Source: Bacteroidales bacterium (lineage in GTDB: Bacteria > Bacteroidota > Bacteroidia > Bacteroidales > UBA932). From it: DNA of 28,908 nt. Where the stretch lies: the NCBI GenBank assembly GCA_017615445.1, contig JAGAAD010000078.1:1-28908 (forward strand). Direction: 5' to 3'. Both the position numbers and the translations under genes were made by a program. The notes under the pieces are model-generated. The model saw only the letters and a program-made list of their open reading frames with translations. It was not told the origin of the DNA and did not search any database. Positions 1 through 8,600 of this stretch are shown here, piece by piece; within the stretch, counting starts at the first letter, position 1; each line of letters starts with the position of its first letter.

Positions 1-843
1 CATGAAGCCCACGGACGGGCCGCCGTAGGTCATCGGGATGCCGAGCGACTGACCGTCACCCACGGCGATGTCCGCGCCCCATTCGGCCGGGCTCTTCAGC
101 ACCGCCAGCGCCGACGGATCGCAGTACTCGGCCAGCACTGCGCCCGCTTCGTGCAGCGCGTCCGCAAACCCCGTGTGGTCCTCGATTATGCCGTAGCGGT
201 TGATCGACGGCACGATCGCGCCGGCCACGTCGCCGAGGAGGATGTGGCCTTTCAGCGATGTGAGCGAGGTCTGCCCGCCGTCCAGGCCGATCTCTTCGAT
301 CTTGGTGCCGTAGTACTGCGCGTAGGTGCGGATGACCTCGAGCACGTTCGGCAGCAGGCCCTTCGAGACGAGGACGGTGTTCTTTTTCTTCGCGCAGGCG
401 ACCGCCATCCTCATCGCTTCCGCAGCGGCGGTGGGGCCGTCGTACATGGAGGCGTTGCTCACATCCATCCCGGTAAGGTTGCAGATCATGCTCTGGTACT
501 CGAAGATGTAGCGGAGCGTGCCCTGCGAAATCTCGCACTGATAGGGGGTGTAGGCTGTGATGAACTCCGAACGCGAAAGGAGGTTCGGAATCACGGCCGG
601 GCTGTAGTGGTCATAGGAACCGGCGCCCACGAAGACTTTCAGCTTCGGGTTGAGGGCGGCAAGCTTCTCGAACCAGTCGCGCACTTCCTGCTCGGACTTG
701 GCGTCCGGGAGGTCGTACTCGCCCTTGAATTTGAACTCGGCAGGCACGTCGGAATAGAGGTCGTCAAGCGAACGGACCCCTATCTTGTCGAGCATCTGCC
801 TGATATCATCCGCGGTGTGCGGAAAATAAGGGAAGTTGCTCAT
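1..843 (-). CDS. gcvPA: Glycine dehydrogenase (decarboxylating) subunit 1, partial (3' end beyond window)
   Basis: This is the N-terminal half of the P-protein of the cytoplasmic glycine cleavage system, which decarboxylates glycine and passes the aminomethyl group to lipoyl-GcvH. The reading frame was translated by hand from the ATG at 843; 281 codons fit in the window and no stop is reached before the left edge. The start reads MSNFPYFPHTADDIRQML, the typical opening of the separate subunit 1. Other family motifs are YTPYQCEISQGT, MYDGPTAAAEA, and GDGQSLGIPMTYGGP near the cut end. The PLP lysine lies in the second half of the P-protein, so it is not expected here. The ATG overlaps the gcvH stop by one base (TAATG), so translation is probably coupled. 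A separate gcvPB is inferred to follow but is not seen. A fused gcvP cannot be excluded, though the N-terminus argues for the split type. Confidence 0.95.
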   Translation of the reverse strand, partial: MSNFPYFPHTADDIRQMLDKIGVRSLDDLYSDVPAEFKFKGEYDLPDAKSEQEVRDWFEKLAALNPKLKVFVGAGSYDHYSPAVIPNLLSRSEFITAYTPYQCEISQGTLRYIFEYQSMICNLTGMDVSNASMYDGPTAAAEAMRMAVACAKKKNTVLVSKGLLPNVLEVIRTYAQYYGTKIEEIGLDGGQTSLTSLKGHILLGDVAGAIVPSINRYGIIEDHTGFADALHEAGAVLAEYCDPSALAVLKSPAEWGADIAVGDGQSLGIPMTYGGPSVGFM

Positions 844-1220
844 TATTTTGCTATTTCTGCGTAGGCTTTTGCGTCCATCAGGCTTTCGAGCTCGCTTTCG
901 TCGCTCATCTCCACCTTGATGATCCAGTTTGCGAATGCGTCTTCGTTGATAAGTTCGGGAGCGTCCTCAAGCTCGGAGTTCACCTCGACGACCTTGCCGG
1001 AAACCGGGGAATAGAGTTCGCTGGAAGCCTTCACGCTCTCCAGTGCGCCGAAATCCTCGCCCTTTGTGACCTCGTCGCCTTCGTCCGGAAGGTCCACATA
1101 GGTGATGTCTCCCATCTCGGCCTGTGCGAAATCGGATACGCCGACAACGGCGATATTTCCTTCAACTTTAACCCATTCGTGGGACTCGCTGTAGAGGAGT
1201 CCTTCTGCAATCTTAGACAT
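843..1220 (-). CDS. gcvH: Glycine cleavage system H protein
   Basis: This 125-residue protein is the lipoylated carrier that shuttles the aminomethyl intermediate between the P, T and L proteins. The lipoyl attachment site is visible in ALESVKASSELYSP, with K64 as the modified lysine. The first 40 residues (SESHEWVKVEG, GVSDFAQAEMGDI) match the family, and the length is typical of about 125-130. The start is the ATG at 1220. The gene sits 5 bases downstream of the gcvT stop and overlaps the gcvPA start by one base, so the three genes form one transcription unit. The lipoate-protein ligase at 3416-4087, about 1.1 kb upstream on the same strand, is a plausible source of its lipoylation. Confidence 0.97.
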   Translation of the reverse strand: MSKIAEGLLYSESHEWVKVEGNIAVVGVSDFAQAEMGDITYVDLPDEGDEVTKGEDFGALESVKASSELYSPVSGKVVEVNSELEDAPELINEDAFANWIIKVEMSDESELESLMDAKAYAEIAK

Positions 1221-1225
1221 AGTAT

Positions 1226-2329
1226 TTATTTTTTATAGTTTGTCTGATAAAAACGTTTCTTGATGACTTCGCCGGGGAAGACTTTCTTGCGGATACGGAT
1301 GTTCAGCTTCGTGCCGAGAGCGGAGTATTCTTTCTTCACGAGCGCGAAGCAGATGCTCTTGTCCAGCGAGATGGAATGATAACCGGTGGTGACTACTCCG
1401 ACCTCGGTCTCATCGTCCAACTCCACGGGATAACCTGCGCGCGGGATGGCGCGATCGAACACTTCGATTCCGACTATCTTTTTCTCTGTGCCTTCGGCTT
1501 TCTGCTGTGCTATGGCCTCCTTGCCGATGAATTCTTCCTTGTCCAGTTTGCAGAACATGGAGAGCCCGGCCACGACCGGAGAGATTTCCGGTGAGAGCTC
1601 GTCGCCATAGAGCGGCAGGCCAGCCTCGAAGCGGAGGGTGTCCCTGCAGCCCAGGCCGCAAGGGGCGACGCCGGCAGCGATCAACTTATCCCAAATCTCC
1701 TGGGTGCCTTTAATGTCGGTGTAGAGTTCGAAACCGTCTTCGCCCGTGTAACCGGTGCGGCTGATGATGAGCCTTGCGCCGTTCCATTCGCCTTCGGCAT
1801 ATTCATAGAAACCGATCTCGGGGGCGTTCTTCAGGCCCAGAACTTCCACGAGGGCTTTCTCCGCCTCCGGGCCCTGCACTGCGACCTGACCCCAAACCGC
1901 CGACTGGTTGTCTATCTTCACGTCGAAGCCCTTGCTGTTGCTGATCATCCAGTCCACGTCTTTCTCTATGTTCGAGGCATTCACCACGGCGAGGAAGTGA
2001 TTGGGGACGAACTCGCGGTAGACGATCAAATCGTCCACGGTTCCGCCGTCCGGGTAAAGCATCATTCCATACAGCGCCTGACCGGGCTTGCTGGTGCGGA
2101 TGTCGTTTGTGAAGATGTGGTTGATAAAGCGCTCTGCATCCGGGCCGCTGATGAACACTTCTCCCATGTGAGAGACGTCGAATACACCGACTTTGGTGCG
2201 AACTGCGAGGTGCTCTTCCGTGATTCCGGAATACTGAATCGGCATGTCGTAGCCTGCGAACGGGCTCATCTTCGCCCCAAGGGCTACGTGACGGTCGTGC
2301 AGACAGGTTAGTTTGAGGTTTTCTTCCAT
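1226..2329 (-). CDS. gcvT: Glycine cleavage system T protein (aminomethyltransferase)
   Basis: This is the tetrahydrofolate-dependent aminomethyltransferase that releases ammonia from aminomethyl-lipoyl-GcvH and makes 5,10-methylene-THF. With the ATG at 2329 the protein has 367 residues, close to the E. coli length. Family motifs near the N-terminus are HVALGAKMSPFAGYDMPIQY and VFDVSHMGE; SRTGYTGEDGFELY lies mid-protein, and the C-terminal beta-barrel part contains EVGVVTTGYHS. A longer frame opens upstream at a TTG (2356), but the ATG at 2329 matches the family N-terminus and is preferred. It is the first gene of the gcvT-gcvH-gcvPA run. No glycine riboswitch was recognised in the roughly 140 bases upstream. 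Confidence 0.97.
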   Translation of the reverse strand: MEENLKLTCLHDRHVALGAKMSPFAGYDMPIQYSGITEEHLAVRTKVGVFDVSHMGEVFISGPDAERFINHIFTNDIRTSKPGQALYGMMLYPDGGTVDDLIVYREFVPNHFLAVVNASNIEKDVDWMISNSKGFDVKIDNQSAVWGQVAVQGPEAEKALVEVLGLKNAPEIGFYEYAEGEWNGARLIISRTGYTGEDGFELYTDIKGTQEIWDKLIAAGVAPCGLGCRDTLRFEAGLPLYGDELSPEISPVVAGLSMFCKLDKEEFIGKEAIAQQKAEGTEKKIVGIEVFDRAIPRAGYPVELDDETEVGVVTTGYHSISLDKSICFALVKKEYSALGTKLNIRIRKKVFPGEVIKKRFYQTNYKK

Positions 2330-2353
2330 TTCAGGTGGGCTAATTATAGTTTT

Positions 2354-2361
2354 CAAATTTA
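2354..2361 (-). promoter_or_regulatory. Possible -7 element of the gcvT operon promoter
   Basis: On the minus strand this reads TAAATTTG, an exact match to the Bacteroidetes -7 form TAnnTTTG, 24 bases upstream of the gcvT ATG. No TTG-type -33 box is found at 19-21 bases upstream, so the call is weak and rests on the -7 element and position only. Confidence 0.35.
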
Positions 2362-2468
2362 ATGATTTTTTCGATACCGTTGTATTAGGCCTTAGTATAG
2401 CTACACAATGGGCCGAATATTAGGAAAAGGCAGAAAAGAAAAAAGCCGGGAAAAGATATAGACTATAA

Positions 2469-2876
2469 CTAAAGAGTAAGATAATATTTGGGAATTCTAA
2501 TGATGAGAGCGCCATCCTTATTGCAGGGAATTTTTTTTCGTTGCGCCTGTTTATAAGAGAGGCGTTTGACGCGAATGTGTTTGGGGTCATATGAATTACG
2601 AAACAAATCAATTGTATTATTATCTTCAATCACAATACCATTGACAATTAAAACAGGATAAACGATTAATGAATCCATGAATGATTGATTCCTTCCCTCA
2701 AGATTAGAATCAGAGAGAAGCGGATATGGCAGTTTGTACTTATCCGGTACTTCTTCGCACAACGTACTTGTACAGGGACCTATATGTATTGTGGTTTGGG
2801 CGGCCCCTATGAATGAGAAAAATAAACAAAAAAAAGATAGCAATGTTACTCTCTTTAAAAACGGAAATAAAACCAT
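2469..2876 (-). CDS. Small secreted hypothetical protein, weakly TonB-plug-like
   Basis: This encodes 135 residues I cannot assign to a named family. The N-terminus (basic FLKR, then about 15 hydrophobic residues ending IGAAQ) looks like a Sec signal peptide, so the mature protein of about 110 residues should lie in the periplasm or outside. Two cysteines follow in IGPCTSTLCEE. The second half (PVLIVNGIVIEDNN ... VKRLSYKQAQ ... KDGALIIRIPKYY) resembles the VDG / I-x-x-V-x-L / G-A-x-I-I-I-x pattern of the plug region of Bacteroidetes TonB-dependent receptors, but no receptor barrel follows. The gene is strongly AT-rich: bases 2581-2640 are 28% GC by hand count, against 55% for 1801-1860 in gcvT. 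The start is the ATG at 2876. Recent acquisition or a receptor remnant are both possible. Confidence 0.6.
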   Translation of the reverse strand: MVLFPFLKRVTLLSFFCLFFSFIGAAQTTIHIGPCTSTLCEEVPDKYKLPYPLLSDSNLEGRNQSFMDSLIVYPVLIVNGIVIEDNNTIDLFRNSYDPKHIRVKRLSYKQAQRKKIPCNKDGALIIRIPKYYLTL

Positions 2877-3099
2877 AATGGGAAATATCTTAAAAACGTG
2901 TCGTTTATAATGATAGCGTATCCAGATTTACCTGGGCTAAAACTTGTTTCATACCTATTTAATACGAAAGAATCAATAGAGATATAATCGTAAGGACTCA
3001 TAAGACCATCATAAGATGACTCATTACAAATTTAGCAATAGTTATCAAATGCAAAAGAGACTCGGGGCTCATCGCAAACAGCAACGCCATTCCTCTCTC

Positions 3100-3156
3100 C
3101 AGTCATCCCCGACCTGATCGGGAATCTTAGAAGCCCGGTCGCAGCCGGGCTTGACT
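3100..3156. repeat. REP-like double hairpin
   Basis: Two adjacent stem-loops are visible. The first is CCCGA-CCTGA-TCGGG (3108-3122), within a TCATCCCCGACCTGATCGGG context that resembles extragenic palindromes common in bacterial genomes. The second is AAGCCCGG-TCGCAG-CCGGGCTT (3131-3152), with an 8-bp perfect stem. The pair is bounded by AGTCA (3101-3105) and TGACT (3152-3156), an inverted pair. There is no T-run after either stem, so a terminator role is less likely than a dispersed repeat. Copy number elsewhere cannot be judged from this window. Confidence 0.65.
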
Positions 3157-3173
3157 ATTACCATTTCGCCTGT

Positions 3174-3324
3174 TTTTCCGCAGAAGTGCCACACACTCGA
3201 ACCCGCGAGAAGGCCTTTTGGTGCGGGTAAATGTGTGGCTACGGGCAAAATTGACCCCAGCCACACAGCAGGGTCCCCCACGGGCCTTTGTGAGGCATGT
3301 GGGCGTGTGGCACTCCTGCGAAAA
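3174..3324. repeat. Composite element of nested inverted repeats around GCCACAC
   Basis: The outer arms are 3174-3194 and 3305-3324, inverted copies of about 20 bp that differ by one base and one indel. Inside are two further stems. The first pairs GCCACACA (3188-3195) with TGTGTGGC (3232-3239) and, within it, ACCCGC (3201-3206) with GCGGGT (3223-3228). The second pairs GCCACAC (3260-3266) with GTGTGGC (3305-3311) and CCCAC (3277-3281) with GTGGG (3299-3303). The motif GCCACAC therefore occurs four times in alternating orientation. No transposase is present. It is best described as a non-autonomous, structured extragenic repeat. Confidence 0.7.
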
Positions 3325-3415
3325 GCGATGAGGATGTAATTAACATGAGTTATCAAAAGCCAAAAACCTTTTGACTGCACGACGAAACGAAAAAATCGCA
3401 GCGCAAAGACCTAAA

Positions 3416-4087
3416 TTACAACAGGGAACAAATTTTTTCGATATCCTCAGCCGTGAGTTTAAGCTCCGCTTCGCAGAAGCGATTTTCGAAATATTCCCGC
3501 AGTTCCGTGGCGGTTTTGGTGAGGCCGATGGACTTGAGGTTGACGACTCTCTGGCGGACGGACTGGACGCCGTGTTTGGAGAGTTTCTCCGCGGAAGGCG
3601 TGGTGGCTTTTTCCAGCGCGTCGAAGTCCAAATCGTAAAGCATGGTGCCGTGGACGATAGTCGCGTTCGGGAGGGCGAAGCAGGCGTTGCCGGAGACTTT
3701 GCGGTCGCCTATCATTATGTCGTTGTGCGCCGTGGTGACAGCGTCGAACCCGAGGTCGCGCAGGGCGGCGGCCACCATATTAAGATAACGCGCGAAGACT
3801 TCTTCCACTCCCCGGTCCGGGGTTATGTACGATAGCATGATGTTGCCCGCATCCGAGTAGACGCAGCCGCCGCCGCTCTTTCGGCGGACGACTGCGATTC
3901 CGTGCTCGCGGCAATATTCGAGGTTCACCTCGTTTTCGATAATCTGATTACGGCCGCAGATGACGGTCGGGGGCGACTGCCAGGTGAAGAACAAGTCTTC
4001 CTCTGCGCTCTGGGCAAGATATTCCTCCACCGCGAGGAAAAAAGTCAGGCGGTCAGGCGCGCCTTCCGGAATAACTACCTTTTTCAT
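3416..4087 (-). CDS. lplA: Lipoate-protein ligase A family protein
   Basis: This enzyme activates lipoate with ATP and attaches it to lysines of carriers such as GcvH and 2-oxoacid dehydrogenase E2 subunits. With the ATG at 4087 it has 223 residues. The lipoyl-AMP binding motif RRKSGGGCVY is at 68-77, SDAGNIMLSY follows, the expected catalytic lysine is in GDRKVSGNA (K130), and HGTMLYDLDFD comes after it. A longer frame reaches 4141 inside the ATPase gene, but MKKVVIPEGA fits the family start. The start overlaps the ATPase stop as ATGA, so translation is probably coupled. The protein stops soon after LTAEDIEKI, so it lacks the C-terminal accessory domain of E. coli LplA; a partner or an LplB-like protein may supply that function. 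Nearby gcvH is a probable substrate. Confidence 0.92.
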   Translation of the reverse strand: MKKVVIPEGAPDRLTFFLAVEEYLAQSAEEDLFFTWQSPPTVICGRNQIIENEVNLEYCREHGIAVVRRKSGGGCVYSDAGNIMLSYITPDRGVEEVFARYLNMVAAALRDLGFDAVTTAHNDIMIGDRKVSGNACFALPNATIVHGTMLYDLDFDALEKATTPSAEKLSKHGVQSVRQRVVNLKSIGLTKTATELREYFENRFCEAELKLTAEDIEKICSLL

Positions 4088-5394
4088 ATGAGCCCTGCGA
4101 GGAAATGGGACAGTGCGTAGACGGGCACATTGTCCATCCACTCGCGGTCGAAATGATTGTCAAGCGAAGCCCTAATGCCTTTTCGGCCCGGATTATTCGA
4201 GACAAAAAGCTTAAGCGCCTTGGAGTTTCCGTTCTGGCGGGGCATCACCTCCACCGGGATAATTCTGGACGGCTCCTGAACGACGAAGTCTATAGAGACG
4301 GTCGACCCCTGAACGCCATAATAACAAACGGGATCCCCGCGCAAGGCGAACTGGCCCATTGCCAGAATCTGGAGGAAGGAGAGATTGAAGCCTTCGAACA
4401 CCTCTTCGCCTACCAGCATTCTCGCCGGATCAATGTCTTCAAGAGCCGCCGCAAGGCCGGGATCAAAGGGATAAAGCTTGAAACTCTTCTTGTCCTGATA
4501 GAATTCGATGGGCATGGAGATAGTCCCCAACTTGTGAACTTTATACACCAGGCCCGCGCGCACGAGCCAATCCAGGGAGCTTTCATAGTCCTTCAAGCGG
4601 GCGCCGTCGCGGAGCTTGGAGAGATTGAACTTCTGGTTGTCGTCCAAGAGCTGGCCGAGCGACATGTGCCAGATTGCAGTGATTTCATCTATATGGCGCT
4701 TGGGGGCAAAGCGGAGGATGTCATTGTCGGCCGCCGTTAGCAGGTCTTTCTGAACGGCACGGACGGCAGATGGAAGCAGACCCTCAGCGAACGCCGCTAC
4801 TGCTTGAGGCATTCCGCCGCAGAATAGGTAGTCCTTAAGCTGAAGATTAAATTTCGGGAGTAGCGAGCCTATCGCGCCCCAATCTCTAGAACGAAGAAGG
4901 CCCGCCATATTCTCTTTCCCAACCGCAGAAAGGAACTCGTCGAAGGAAAAAGGATAGATCCTGAGGCGCTCTATTGAGCCCGTACGGGATAATTCGTCTA
5001 TCTTGGATTCAGCCTTCGGGCTTGCTGCGGGAAAACCGCAAACTATAATGTCGAAGCCCACGACGGACTCGACAAAATCCGGAAGCACATCCAAAGCCTC
5101 CGGACAAAACTGAATTTCATCCCAAATAAGGAGGGTGTTACCCGGGGTGACATCCACCCTGGAGAGTGACGAAATCTCGCGAAGCAGGCGACCGGCTTCC
5201 GGCTCGCCGGAAAACAGGGGTTTGTAGTCCGGATTCAGCTCAAAATTGAAGTAAATTACCTTCTCGTACTCGGTCTTTCCGAACTCTTTGACCAGGTATG
5301 TCTTACCTGTTCGTCTTGCCCCGTAGACCAGCAGGGGTTTGTGAAATTTGTTGCCTTTCCAGGCAAGCAGGTCATTATAAGCAGTCCTTTTCAT
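4084..5394 (-). CDS. AAA ATPase with DUF4143-type C-terminal domain
   Basis: This encodes 436 residues. The N-terminal P-loop ATPase domain has Walker A GARRTGKT (25-32) and Walker B TLLIWDEIQ (D92, E93). The sensor-like strand reads FDIIVCGFPAAS; many relatives have GSS/GSL at this place. A helical middle part contains PFSFDEFL and YLFCGGMPQAV, both typical of this ATPase group. The C-terminal part (YGVQGSTVSIDFVVQ ... IIPVEV) resembles the restriction-endonuclease-like fold of DUF4143; the D and ExV pattern is present but the usual K after ExV is not. The cellular role of the family is not established. It has its own promoter (5415-5445) and overlaps lplA by 4 bp. Whether it has any link to lipoylation is unknown. 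Confidence 0.88.
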   Translation of the reverse strand: MKRTAYNDLLAWKGNKFHKPLLVYGARRTGKTYLVKEFGKTEYEKVIYFNFELNPDYKPLFSGEPEAGRLLREISSLSRVDVTPGNTLLIWDEIQFCPEALDVLPDFVESVVGFDIIVCGFPAASPKAESKIDELSRTGSIERLRIYPFSFDEFLSAVGKENMAGLLRSRDWGAIGSLLPKFNLQLKDYLFCGGMPQAVAAFAEGLLPSAVRAVQKDLLTAADNDILRFAPKRHIDEITAIWHMSLGQLLDDNQKFNLSKLRDGARLKDYESSLDWLVRAGLVYKVHKLGTISMPIEFYQDKKSFKLYPFDPGLAAALEDIDPARMLVGEEVFEGFNLSFLQILAMGQFALRGDPVCYYGVQGSTVSIDFVVQEPSRIIPVEVMPRQNGNSKALKLFVSNNPGRKGIRASLDNHFDREWMDNVPVYALSHFLAGLI

Positions 5395-5414
5395 TCGTTA
5401 TTGGCCATCCGAGA

Positions 5415-5445
5415 CAAATTTACATTTTTTATGACGACTTTCCAA
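5415..5445 (-). promoter_or_regulatory. Bacteroidetes-type promoter for the ATPase-lplA pair
   Basis: On the minus strand TTGG (5445-5442) is followed after exactly 19 bases by TAAATTTG (5422-5415), matching the TTG-N19-TAnnTTTG consensus. It lies about 20 bases upstream of the ATPase ATG at 5394. Confidence 0.75.
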
Positions 5446-5499
5446 GAACCCTGCACTTTTTGGGGGAAGATTTAAAAACAGGTTTAACATTAATTAAAA

Positions 5500-5535
5500 C
5501 GAGTCGGTTCTTAAAAATATTAAAGAATCGACTCG
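5500..5535 (-). terminator. Probable intrinsic terminator after dnaE
   Basis: Arms of 13 bp, 5500-5512 and 5523-5535 (plus strand CGAGTCGGTTCTT and AAGAATCGACTCG), pair across a 10-base loop, with one A-C mismatch in the minus-strand RNA. On the minus strand the stem is followed by TTTTAATTAA. It lies about 65 bases beyond the dnaE stop. The short T-run makes it only moderately strong. Confidence 0.6.
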
Positions 5536-5539
5536 CTGT

Positions 5540-5553
5540 AATAAGCGCTTATT
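5540..5553. repeat. 14-bp perfect palindrome
   Basis: AATAAGCGCTTATT is fully palindromic and sits between the dnaE stop and its terminator-like hairpin. It could be a protein-binding site or part of the 3' end structure; no function is assigned. Confidence 0.45.
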
Positions 5554-5600
5554 GCTTTCAAGAAGGCGCGGCACCAAAGATCTGCTCCTGGAGGTCCGTT

Positions 5601-8600
5601 TTACTTAATGGCTTTATAGCTCAAACCGAGCGCTTTGAGCTGCGCCAGGAAGTCTGAACAGACCGCGACGTTGTATTTTTTGGACTTCATCTCCATGCTC
5701 CACTTATGCTTAGGGCTAACGAGCACTATAAGCAGCGGAGTCGGGCCCTTATTTCCTTTGATTGCCTTAAGAAAATCTTTTCGGAATTGTGACGTAATTA
5801 TGTCCTCACTGACGTAGACCTTCAGAGCCTTGAGAAGAGACTCGTTCACGCTGCCGAGCATGGTAATGTCGGCGATTCTGAGCTCGAACTCATCCGGCGA
5901 CTTGTCGTTCGCGTCTTTCTTTCCGCGATAGCGCGGTTTAATCTCTCCCGTCACATAGACAGCCTGATGAAGCTCTAATTTCGGGCGGAAAACATCCACA
6001 TTTTTACCGTAGAAATTCATCGTGTATGGGCCGGAATAATCTTCTATCGTGGCTTTCAGCGAAGGGTTGCCGTTGCGGGTAGTGCTGAGCTCAATCGCTG
6101 TGACGATTCCTCCTAATGCTACCTTGGAGCCCTTCTGCTCTGTGTTTGCCTGAGTGATAAGATCTCCCACCGAAGCAAGTTCGTTGGTTGTGAAGGTCTC
6201 CATCTCGAAGGAATAGCGATCCAGAGGGTGTGACGAAAGAAACATTCCTACAATCTCCTTCTCTTTCTGCAGAAGAGGGAGCTGGTCTTCGTATGCCGGG
6301 GCCGCCGGCATCTCGGGACGAACGGGTTTCAATTCCTCCACATCGCCGAAGAGCGACACGCTGTTGTCCAGCTTATCGTTCTTATACAGCTCCGCATAGC
6401 GGACTAACTCGTCTATGAAGAGATCTCCGCTGGCTCCGGGCAGGAAGAACTGCGAGCGTTTGTAACCGAAGGAGTCGAATGCGCCGGCATAGATGAGCGA
6501 TTCGAGCGGCTTGCGGCCAACGGGGGCGTTGTTCTTGGGATCAAGCCCGTTGAATTCCGCCATCCTCTCCACAAAATCCCAAACATCCTTGAAGTGGCCT
6601 CCTGCCGCCCTCTGGCGCACGATGGTGTCCACGATGTTTGATCCGAAGCCCTTCATCCCTCCCAGGCCGAAGCGTATGTCTCCCGCCTTGTTCACGGTGA
6701 AACTGGCCTCAGATTCGTTGATATCAGGGTTCAGAACCTTTATCTTGTGGAGCTTGCAGTCCGCCATAATCTTCTTGATCTCGTCCATATCGGAGAGATT
6801 GCAGGATAGATTGGCGGAAAGGAATTCGGCGGTGTAGTGGCACTTGAGCCAGCCTGTCTGGTAGCTGACCCAGGCATAGCAGGTGGCGTGGGACTTGTTG
6901 AAGGCATACTGGGCGAACTTCTCCCAGTCTTTCCAGATTTTGTCCAGCGTCTTCTCCGGGTGGCCGTTGGCCATTCCTCCGCTCATAAACTTCTCCTTCA
7001 GCTCCATCATCACATCTATCTGCTTCTTTCCCATGGCCTTACGGAGGGTGTCTGCCTGGCCTTTGGTGAACGAAGCAAGCTTCTGAGACAGAAGCATCAC
7101 CTGCTCCTGATAGACGGTGATTCCGTAGGTGTCCGTCAGGTACTCTTCCATCTCCGGAAGATCGTATTCGATGGGCTTGAGCCCCTGCTTACGGTCTACG
7201 AAATCCGGGATGTAGTCCATAGGACCCGGGCGATAGAGGGCGTTCATAGCGATTAGGTCCTCGAAGCGCTCGGGGTGCAGTTTCTGCAACCAGGTCTTCA
7301 TGCCCTCGGATTCGAACTGGAACACGACGGTGGTGTCGCCGCGGCCGTAGAGTTCGAAGGTGGGCTTATCGTCTATCGGAATAGCCTCGATGTCTATGTC
7401 TATCCCGTGACGGGCCTTGATGTTGTCGAGCGTTTTATGGATAATCGAAAGGGTGTTCAGGCCCAGGAAGTCCATCTTGAGCATGCCCACGCTCTCGATG
7501 TAGTGACCGTCGTACTGCGAGGTCCACACATCCAGGCCGGTTTCCTTGTCCTTCGAAAGGCAGATAGGGATATTCTCCGTCAGGTCGCTAGGGCCGATGA
7601 TGGTCGCGCAAGCGTGCTGGCCAACCTGGCGGATAGTTCCCTCCAGCTGGCTGGCATATTTAAGGACCTCCCGATTGAGCTCCGGGCCATTCTCCAGCTC
7701 GTTCTTCATGTCCGGAACGAGGCGGAAACAGCTGCCGAGAGTGATCTTGACGTCCGTGTCTTCCTTGCCGACCTGGAAGGTCTTTCCGTCCTCTTCGACC
7801 ATCTTGAAACCGGGCTTCAGCTCGTCCAGCTTGGGGTTGAAGGGGTATTTCTTTTCCACCTTCTCGGACAGATGGTCGGGCACCATCTTGCTGAGGCGGT
7901 TGGATTCGTCTATGCTGACATGGCTGATTCGGGCCACATCCTTGATTGCGCCCTTGGCCAGCATGGTGCCGAAGGTGATGACGCGGGAGACGTGGTCTGC
8001 GCCATAGGTGTGCTCCACATATTCATGCGCGGCCGTCAGGTTCTCGAAGTCCACGTCTATATCCGGCATGTTGATACGGTCCGGATTGAGGAAGCGCTCG
8101 AACAGGAGCTGGTACTTGATCGGGTCCAGATTCGTGATCCAAAGGCAATAGGCCACGACGGAGCCTGCTGCAGATCCACGGCCGGGGCCTACGAGGTAAC
8201 CCATACGGCGCGAAGCGGCGATGTAGTCCTGAACTATGAGGAAGTAGTCCGGGAAGCCCATGAACGAGATGGTCTTCAGCTCGAACTGAATCCTGGACTC
8301 CTGCTCTTCCGTGAGAGTCAGGCCGTAGCGCTTGTGCGCGCCCTCATAAGTCAGATGGCAGAGGTAGGCGACAGAAGTGCAAAAATCGTCTCCACGGTAC
8401 TCCTTGCTGACTATTTCGCCAGTTTTCTTGTCCTTGACAATCGAATATTTGCCGTTCTCGATTATCTCGGCGTATTTTTCGAGATACTCATCGCGTTTCG
8501 CGAGGAACTCCGGATCTATCTTGAACTTCGGAAGAATCGGCGGACGGTCTATCTTGTACTGCTCCACCTTCCCCGCCACTTCGAGGGTATTGTCTATCAC

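Larger units (their letters stand above)
2877..3415. other. Gene-free stretch: AT-rich leader plus repeat composite
   Basis: No credible gene was found in this stretch of about 540 bp. Bases 2877-3060 are AT-rich and continue the composition of the secreted-protein gene; they probably hold its promoter, but no clear TAnnTTTG was seen (TAAATCTG on the minus strand is the nearest). Bases 3100-3324 hold the inverted repeats listed separately. The open frames that cross the repeats on both strands translate the hairpins and lack family features. No clear intrinsic terminator for lplA was found in 3325-3415. Confidence 0.6.

Noticed and set aside
2330..2468. Possible glycine riboswitch upstream of gcvT
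   Set aside because: The interval is short and AT-rich, and I found no paired-aptamer pattern or conserved purine core; only a -7-like box was seen.
3069..3380. A 103-codon minus-strand frame across the repeat region
   Set aside because: It translates the hairpins of the repeat composite, with no start context or family resemblance.
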